64,000 nucleotides of DNA, taken from assembly GCA_026014745.1 (NCBI GenBank), contig JAOZHS010000001.1:930001-994000 (forward strand), written 5' to 3'. The notes under the pieces were generated by a model. It worked only from the letters and a program-made list of their open reading frames with translations, made no database searches and was not told where the DNA came from. The DNA is from Candidatus Bathyarchaeota archaeon (GTDB taxonomy: Archaea > Thermoproteota > Bathyarchaeia > Bathyarchaeales > Bathycorpusculaceae). Below are positions 62,139 to 64,000 of this stretch, in pieces; the stretch's first letter is position 1, and every line of letters begins with the position of its first letter. Position numbers and translations under genes: made by a program.

Positions 62139-63233
62139 ATGAAAAAAACAACCATAATCGCAACCGTTGCCATCATCTGCATAGTGCTTATTGCCTCAGT
62201 TTATGGTGTTTACAACGCCTACTATGCGTCTCCATCCAATTCTAACCCCTCGGCAAATAGCGTGACCGTCACTGACGGCGCAGGAAACACCATGAATATT
62301 TCGCTTCCTGTGACCCGCATTGCTGCCCTTGACCAGAGCGTAGCTGAAGTCTTATGCGCCATGGGCGTCGAAGATTTAATCGTTGCTCGAACGGACAGTT
62401 GCACAATGCCGCCCTCATTGCTAAACGTTACCTCTTATGGCGAAAACGACTATGCCCCCAACGTTGAGGGACTAATCGCGGCGGACCCTGATGTAATATT
62501 TGCAAGTTCAATGTTGCCATATAACCCCACAGTATACCAGCAAATTCTAGATGCCGGTATCCCCGTTTACATCGTTGACACCACAACTCCTGAACCCGTC
62601 AACCCCTCAAACATGACTAAAGATGAACTCTACGCATTACCCACGCAGATAGATACAACATGTGGCTTAATGCAGAACTTCACCAAGATTGTTGGTCACC
62701 AAGAAAACGTCGATGCTTACGTGGCTTGGGCGCAGAACTACAACCAGATCGTTAAAGACCGCATATACAACCTAGAGCCTGACCAAAGAGCCAAAGTCTT
62801 CATGGAATTCTATTCTTACCCCTACCAAACCTTCGTAACAGCATCTATCTACCAATCAGGGGGGGTCAACATAGCTGAAAACCAATCCATCTACTCCCCC
62901 ACTCTAAACCCCGAATTTGTTGTTGAACAAAACCCCGACGTAATCATCGAAATGATCAGCAGCCCAACAAACGACTTAGCGGACTTCAAAGCAGCACTAA
63001 ACGACATAATGAGCCGAACAGCCACTAAAGGCACCAACGCAGTCAAGGAGGGTCACGTTTACATCTGTGACTTCTGCGCCAGAAACGGTGCCCGAAGCGT
63101 AGTTGGCTACGTTTATTGGGCCAAATGGATACAGCCAGACCTCTTCACCGACTTAGACCCCTCTGCCATCAATGCCGAGCTTAACCAAAAATTCTTCGGA
63201 ACTGACATAAACGGGACGTTTGCCTATCCATGA
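62139..63233 (+). CDS. BtuF/FhuD-type substrate-binding protein
   Basis: 364 aa, membrane-anchored by an N-terminal helix (TIIATVAIICIVLIASVYGVY). The binding domain is of the helical-backbone metal-receptor type: VTVTDGAGNTMNISLPVTRIAALDQSVAEVLCAMGVEDLIVART, then NVEGLIAADPDVIFAS and NPDVIIEM. Ligand may be cobalamin, a corrinoid precursor or another metal chelate. ATG at 62139 with GGAGG; the GTG at 62130 is in frame. It follows the chelatase by 17 bases and overlaps the permease by four. Confidence 0.88.
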   Translation: MKKTTIIATVAIICIVLIASVYGVYNAYYASPSNSNPSANSVTVTDGAGNTMNISLPVTRIAALDQSVAEVLCAMGVEDLIVARTDSCTMPPSLLNVTSYGENDYAPNVEGLIAADPDVIFASSMLPYNPTVYQQILDAGIPVYIVDTTTPEPVNPSNMTKDELYALPTQIDTTCGLMQNFTKIVGHQENVDAYVAWAQNYNQIVKDRIYNLEPDQRAKVFMEFYSYPYQTFVTASIYQSGGVNIAENQSIYSPTLNPEFVVEQNPDVIIEMISSPTNDLADFKAALNDIMSRTATKGTNAVKEGHVYICDFCARNGARSVVGYVYWAKWIQPDLFTDLDPSAINAELNQKFFGTDINGTFAYP

Positions 63234-64000
63234 CCATAACCACAGCCGCGGACGTTAAAGAACTCTACAATACAGGCAAAAGAAAAAAACTCATTGTCAT
63301 TTTCTCTCTTTTTGTTATTTTAATAATAACCGCCTTATTTTCAATTAGTTTAGGCGCTGCCTCCCCCAGTTTTGGTTCAGCAGTGCAGGTCATCTTCTCA
63401 AAAGCGCTTCCTTTCCTCAATATCAATCCTGGAACAGACCTTGAACAAACAATCATCTGGTCCATACGATTACCCCGAATAATTTTAGCAATAATTGCCG
63501 GGGCAGGACTAGCAGCTGCAGGCGCTACAATGCAGGGTATCCTACGCAACCCCTTGGTGTCTTCCTATATTTTGGGGATTTCTTCCGCTGCAGGTTTCGG
63601 CGCAGCATTAGCAATAGTCTTCGGATTTAGCCTTGTCGGCTTCTATGGACAATACCTTGTAATCGGTAACGCCTTCATTTTTTGTTTACTTGCCATGGTC
63701 ATAGTTTACCTTATCGCACGAGTACGCGGCATGAGCACCGAAACCGTGATCTTAGCAGGAGTCGCTGTTGGGTTCCTTTTTTCGGCGCTCCTTTCTCTTG
63801 TTCAGTATATTTCGCCCAAACAAAACGCCATACAAGCCATCACTTTTTGGCTTATGGGTGGTCTCTATAATGCGAACTGGGAAAGCATTCTTGTCTGTGC
63901 ACCTATAGTTGCGGTTGCAATAATTGTGATGATTTTCCAATCTTGGAACATCAACATCATGAGCATGGGTGAAGAAGTCGCTGTAAGCCTCGGCGTAAAC
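63230..64000 (+). CDS. BtuC/FecCD-type permease (cut by window edge)
   Basis: First 257 codons of an ABC permease. RLPRIILAIIAGAGLAAAGATMQGILRNPLVSSYILGISSAAGFGAALAI is the FecCD/BtuC signature; at least six hydrophobic helices are visible, and FWLMGGLYNANWES is also typical. Its ATG overlaps the stop of the binding protein (ATGA). With that protein and an ATPase beyond the edge it would import a corrinoid or similar metal complex. Confidence 0.92.
   Translation, partial: MTITTAADVKELYNTGKRKKLIVIFSLFVILIITALFSISLGAASPSFGSAVQVIFSKALPFLNINPGTDLEQTIIWSIRLPRIILAIIAGAGLAAAGATMQGILRNPLVSSYILGISSAAGFGAALAIVFGFSLVGFYGQYLVIGNAFIFCLLAMVIVYLIARVRGMSTETVILAGVAVGFLFSALLSLVQYISPKQNAIQAITFWLMGGLYNANWESILVCAPIVAVAIIVMIFQSWNINIMSMGEEVAVSLGVN

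Noticed and set aside
1-64000. CRISPR array, rRNA genes, intact transposase or integrase
   Set aside because: I looked for regularly spaced repeats, conserved rRNA segments and transposase or integrase motifs and saw none.

Overview
The window reads as chromosomal DNA of an anaerobic archaeon of the TACK group, most likely a member of the Bathyarchaeia. This placement is an inference from gene content; no rRNA is present to test it. Archaeal signs seen directly are TATA-type promoters, a short RPA-like OB-fold protein, an archaeal-type GH1 glycosidase, an ADP-forming acyl-CoA synthetase, an IorAB 2-oxoacid oxidoreductase, many membrane-anchored surface proteins with beta-helix or beta-propeller ectodomains, and a tRNA-Cys gene with an encoded CCA. 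Starts are often TTG or GTG with a clear Shine-Dalgarno (SD) sequence.

Layout. 0-8.8 kb: the N-terminal part of uvrB (cut by the left edge), a NosD-like beta-helix surface protein, an OB-fold protein, a Yip1-like membrane protein, a four-CBS protein, small unknowns and a double-HTH Lrp regulator. 9-16 kb: a PQQ-type beta-propeller surface protein, an APC permease, a coiled-coil protein and small two-helix membrane proteins. 16-20.5 kb: a PadR regulator and a four-gene partner-switching operon (PAS-PAS-PP2C phosphatase, RsbW-like kinase, STAS protein, GltD-like flavoprotein). 20.6-27 kb: DUF1801-like protein, GH1 glycosidase, multicopper oxidase, EEP nuclease, methyltransferase. 24.9-33.3 kb: a patchy accessory stretch with unknown genes, three decayed tRNA-like sequences, two decayed PadR gene ends and the intact tRNA-Cys.

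33.4-46.4 kb is the metabolic core. One long minus-strand cluster runs livG, livF, paaK, iorA, iorB, livJ, livH, livM, paaI; divergent from it are an ACT-domain protein and a large ADP-forming acyl-CoA synthetase fused to a GNAT acetyltransferase. Together they could import (branched or aromatic) amino acids, oxidise the derived 2-oxoacids to acyl-CoA with reduction of ferredoxin, and recover ATP from the CoA thioester. IorA carries a four-cluster ferredoxin module inserted inside its TPP domain, which is the most unusual protein in the window.

46.5-56.2 kb: two tandem beta-helix surface proteins, a DUF2267 / phosphoribosyltransferase / hydrolase group, a zinc-ribbon protein, a desulforedoxin-like protein, a creatininase-family enzyme and a second PQQ-type propeller paralogous to the one at 9.2 kb. 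56.3-64 kb: a cobalt/corrinoid region with a divergent regulator, a CbiM-CbiN-CbiQ fusion, CbiO, a fused ChlI/ChlD-type chelatase, and a BtuF/BtuC-type uptake system cut by the right edge. The cbiM and chelatase promoters share the same palindromes at the same spacing from the TATA box, so they are probably one regulon.
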